Position numbers and translations under genes: made by a program. This document shows positions 60,671 through 64,000 of a stretch of DNA of 64,000 nucleotides, piece after piece; positions within the stretch are counted from its first letter, which is position 1; each line of letters begins with the position of its first letter. Location: assembly GCF_954871325.1 (NCBI RefSeq), contig NC_088776.1:5153985-5217984 (forward strand). The letters are read 5' to 3'. The stretch is from Gordionus sp. m RMFG-2023 (taxonomy: Eukaryota > Nematomorpha > Gordioida > Chordodea > Parachordodidae). The notes below the pieces were generated by a model that was not told the origin of the DNA, searched no databases, and saw only the letters and a program-made list of their open reading frames with translations.

Positions 60671-62911
60671 TTTTTATGAAAAAGGATTTTTAATGGCTAG
60701 CAAAAAATATATAAATAGCCAAGAAAAATAATTATAATACACCGATGATATTTTGATTATTAATTTAATATAAGAATTTACAGACGATATTTTGATTATT
60801 ATTTTGGATTTGATAGAAGTTGAATAAAGATTAAAAGTAGTGAATTAGTATTAGAAATTATTAATAATTATATATTTATTTATTTATTATTAATTCCATA
60901 GATATTCAGTCTCTCCCACTAGCCTCAGCAATATAAATATCAATCCCATATTGGTACAGACAGCTACATATTTTTATGTTCGAAGTCCTAAGACATTGAG
61001 AGTAAGAGACGTGGAGGGGACAAGGGCAGTCATAAGATTTGGTGTGCGGGCTAGCCTAGGATTTTGATTATGTTGACTAGCTTTATCTGTGGTAAACTGA
61101 AGAGTAGAGAACCTAAAATAAAAGGCACACAGTAGGTGACACAAGTCAATTTAATTGGCATCCCTGGGTGAACCAATGTGGTTGTGGACTTGAATTAAAA
61201 AGACGCATATCATTCGCTTCAAACAATAATCTGAGTAATCACTATTTATTAATGTAAGGGCCAATGACATATATAATACGTAGACTGACGATTCATTCAT
61301 TAAAATGCACATTTAAGCGTAGTTAAAAGAATATCAGCTGGACCCGCCATTTTGGTAACACATATCATATAGTAATTATTCTCATGTTAAAAACTACTAT
61401 TAAATTGATAACTTGCTTCCTTATTATCTCGATGATCCGGTAATTCTTTAATAAAGTTTGCATCAGACATAGGAATAAATTAGGCTCTCTAAAATTTTAA
61501 TAATGATTAGTGTAATCAAGATGGCGTCTCCAGCTGATTTGCATTGTTGTACACTTATAATGAACGAATTGTCAGTCTTGGTTTCATATATGTCATTGGT
61601 AAGGGATTAATTTTTAAAAAAGATTTTTAACAAAATCAAATTTTATGTAAAAGCCAAAGTTAAAAAATAAACATGCTCAACACTACTGTTTATAGGTTTT
61701 TTTATCGATTCTATGTGCTAATCATTTTTAGCCAATTGTAACATCGAAAACCTGGCGGGATTATGTGTTCTTTTTTTTAAACAACCAATATAAAAAAAAA
61801 GCCTTTGTTCTACAAAAAGTGAAAACTTGATTATCACTTTCGAATTTTGTCCTAGTTTATTTTAATCAAAAGAGAGGAGCAATTAAAATAGCCTAATTAA
61901 TTTCGATACAATGATATATTTAACTGTATCATTGTTTCGATAACAAAAAAGTGATGGCTATTAAAATTATTTAAATAAGTTGTTAGCAAACAAAATGAAT
62001 CTTAGAGAATCAAGTATGTTTCATCATTTTCCCTTATTTATTATAAAAATTAAAACAAGATTCAGTGAAAGATTTAGATAGTAAATCAACTCACTAACCA
62101 CTCAGGGATATTTTTTTAATTTGTATATATTTTAAAAATTAGACCTTGTAACATATAGAATGAAGATGCAAAAGAGTATTTGTATGTAATTTATTTATAA
62201 TAGAAACAATAAATAATCAATAAATTTTTGTAGGGAATAAAAATCTAAATTTATGTTTAGAATAAGGGTCAATAAATTTATGTCCAGAATAAGAGCAATA
62301 AATTTAGGTTTAGAATATGAATAAATAAATTTATGTTTAGATTTGTAGTTTTGTTATATATTATTAAAATTACGATTATTTAAGAGTGTTAATGGGCTTT
62401 GCTAAATCCTAAATTACTTTTCAGTACTAATGCATCATTATAAATTATAATTGATATTTTATTTTTGGTAATTATAGGGATGACTTATCCAAAAGCATAA
62501 TATTCGTGCTTATGAATATTATAACAGACAAAATTTTAAAAAACATTTAGACCTCAAGAGAACTAAGGAATTAAAAATTTTATATTTTGACCCCTCCCCC
62601 TTTTTTGGAAATAATAACTATTTTTAATTTAAAAAAGAATCCTTTAAAATTATTTATTCTTCGTAAGTAGGCTTTTTATATTTTATAAGTAAAAATTTGT
62701 AAACTCAAGATATATAAACCACATTATCAATACCCTTATTATTTTTTTAAATAAAAAATACAAATATATATACAAATTGAGTAACAAATAATGGGAAAAC
62801 AAATTGTATAAAATATTCTTCTCGTAAATTTAAACGTTAACATCCCATTAATACCCACATAGGCATTGTTTCAACGTTGTCGTTGACATTTAGTTACTTT
62901 TCTTAGTAATA
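60671..62911. other. Right-hand intergenic stretch
   Basis: No gene supported. Bases 62230-62340 hold three imperfect copies of AAATTTATGTTTAGAATAAG-like sequence, a short minisatellite. Confidence 0.4.
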
Positions 62912-63106
62912 ATGGCTTCGACCCTAGAAAAAATACGCTTGCAAACTATGGACGTAGTTTGTTAGGATAATTAACCTTTGGATATTGTGGAGAGGTTTGG
63001 AAGACGTTTCGAGTCTCTAGATCACCAATCTATTATATCAACGAATGATAGAGCTACCGGATCCGCTAAGCATTTTTTATTTCTGCAGGAGCTAGATTTG
63101 ATATAA
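62912..63106 (+). CDS. Possible small gene or 5' exons, 39-nt intron
   Basis: Not recognised. ATG at 62912 reads MASTLEKIRLQTMD. A 39-nt intron (62954-62992, GTAGTT...GTGGAG) would join it in phase to RFGRRFESLDHQSIISTNDR and ATGSAKHFLFLQELDLI, then a stop. The intron size equals those in the two confident genes. Alternatively TTTATTTCTGCAG at 63076-63088 is an acceptor and the model is wrong. A 45-nt piece at about 63892-63930 (after CCTGTAG, before GTAAGT) could be a further exon. Confidence 0.25.
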
Positions 63107-64000
63107 TGTAACAGTTCCTAAATATAAAATTAACTAATTATTACATCGTCATATCGATTGTAAAACCGTTTTCCTTGCAACCATAAACTTTAGTAATTTT
63201 TTTAATATATTATAAACGCATGGTGTCTATATTTATAAATGTTTAATAAATATTCATATTAACACCAATAACTATTATAATTTATGTTTAATTTAACATA
63301 ATATTTAAATTTATTCTCTCCAATAAAGTTTCAAAAATGTTAGATAGGAGGTTTTATAATGAGTATGCTATATAAATATTTATATTCTTACATCATTGTA
63401 GATACTAACAGGCATGATTCATTATTTTCCTCCTTTTCGAATTCATATTTTATAGTTTTAATTCTTATAAAGGGAACAAAATTAATATATGTTGAAACAT
63501 TAACCTACATGTACTGTAAATAAGCATTACATATTGACTTGAACTTCATAATTAATACTTGCCAAAGTTAGACAAACTTTCTAATATTTTATCATTAAAC
63601 AGAAAAGATAAAAAAATTTCTATAAGAATCGTAAAATAATAAGATTAAAAAATATTTTGAAATTGGGGAAACCCCTTAGATGTAATTTATTAGAATCACT
63701 ATTCAAGTCTAATGAAATATTTAAAAAAAGTGATTGATAAATATAAATATTAATAACTCATAAGAGAATATATTTTGGCGTAACCCATATATAAATTTCG
63801 CCAGTTAGGATTAAGGTTTAACTAATGAGCTCAATGATTAATATATTAAGCATGTACCTTATCGCGTTCCTTGAGACCTGTAGAAGAAGCTTAGAAAAGG
63901 ATGGAAGGATATTCCAATAAAACCAAATGTAAGTTAATTAATCATTATATAACACGTATCATTAATCATTATATGACACGTATTTCAAGAATTGCAGTTC
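63107..64000. other. Window end
   Basis: A+T-rich, with no supported gene beyond the possible mini-exon near 63890-63930. Confidence 0.35.

Overview
The window is about three-quarters A+T and reads as nuclear DNA of a eukaryote, most likely a metazoan. Two host genes could be assembled from exons whose reading phases match at every junction. One is the 5' and middle part of an IGHMBP2 (SMUBP2)-type superfamily 1 helicase on the minus strand (start 35060, running leftward off the window). The other is a complete eight-exon GDP-fucose transporter, SLC35C1-type, on the plus strand (38389-51264, 353 residues). They are divergent, about 3.3 kb apart. Several of their introns are only 34-60 nt long, while others run to 3-22 kb and are packed with transposable elements. 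Ultra-short introns plus very high A+T are known from some reduced metazoan parasites, but the species cannot be named from this sequence.

Layout from left to right. 1-1706: end of a decayed hAT transposon inside IGHMBP2 intron 10. 2026-7262: IGHMBP2 exons 10 to 7, with a dead LINE in intron 7. 7263-28936: IGHMBP2 intron 6, 21.7 kb. It holds foldback elements, a small minus-strand ORF, head-to-tail units carrying hAT transposase remnants, a satellite of about 115 bp period, a broken Ty3/Gypsy-like fossil, a 969-bp hAT with a perfect 8-bp target duplication, and an inverted-duplicate hAT. 28937-35060: IGHMBP2 exons 6 to 1, with a hAT MITE and a 1.4-kb hAT in intron 3.

35061-38388 is intergenic. 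SLC35C1 follows: five exons packed into 650 bp, then introns of 4.6 and 6.2 kb. These contain a 2.2-kb hAT with a perfect target duplication, several copies of the foldback family and an inverted set of pogo/Tigger-like copies. 51265-64000 is mostly non-coding. It holds two MITEs, a candidate three-exon minus-strand gene (53202-56226), a small palindromic MITE, a 1.6-kb foldback element and weak small gene candidates near the right end.

The most notable signals are the extreme intron-size contrast within single genes, relaxed splice signals (many GTT donors and AAG acceptors), a family of at least eight TA-flanked foldback MITEs, nested hAT insertions with readable target duplications, and the hAT-derived tandem array next to a palindrome-bearing satellite. 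No tRNA, rRNA or CRISPR array was recognised.
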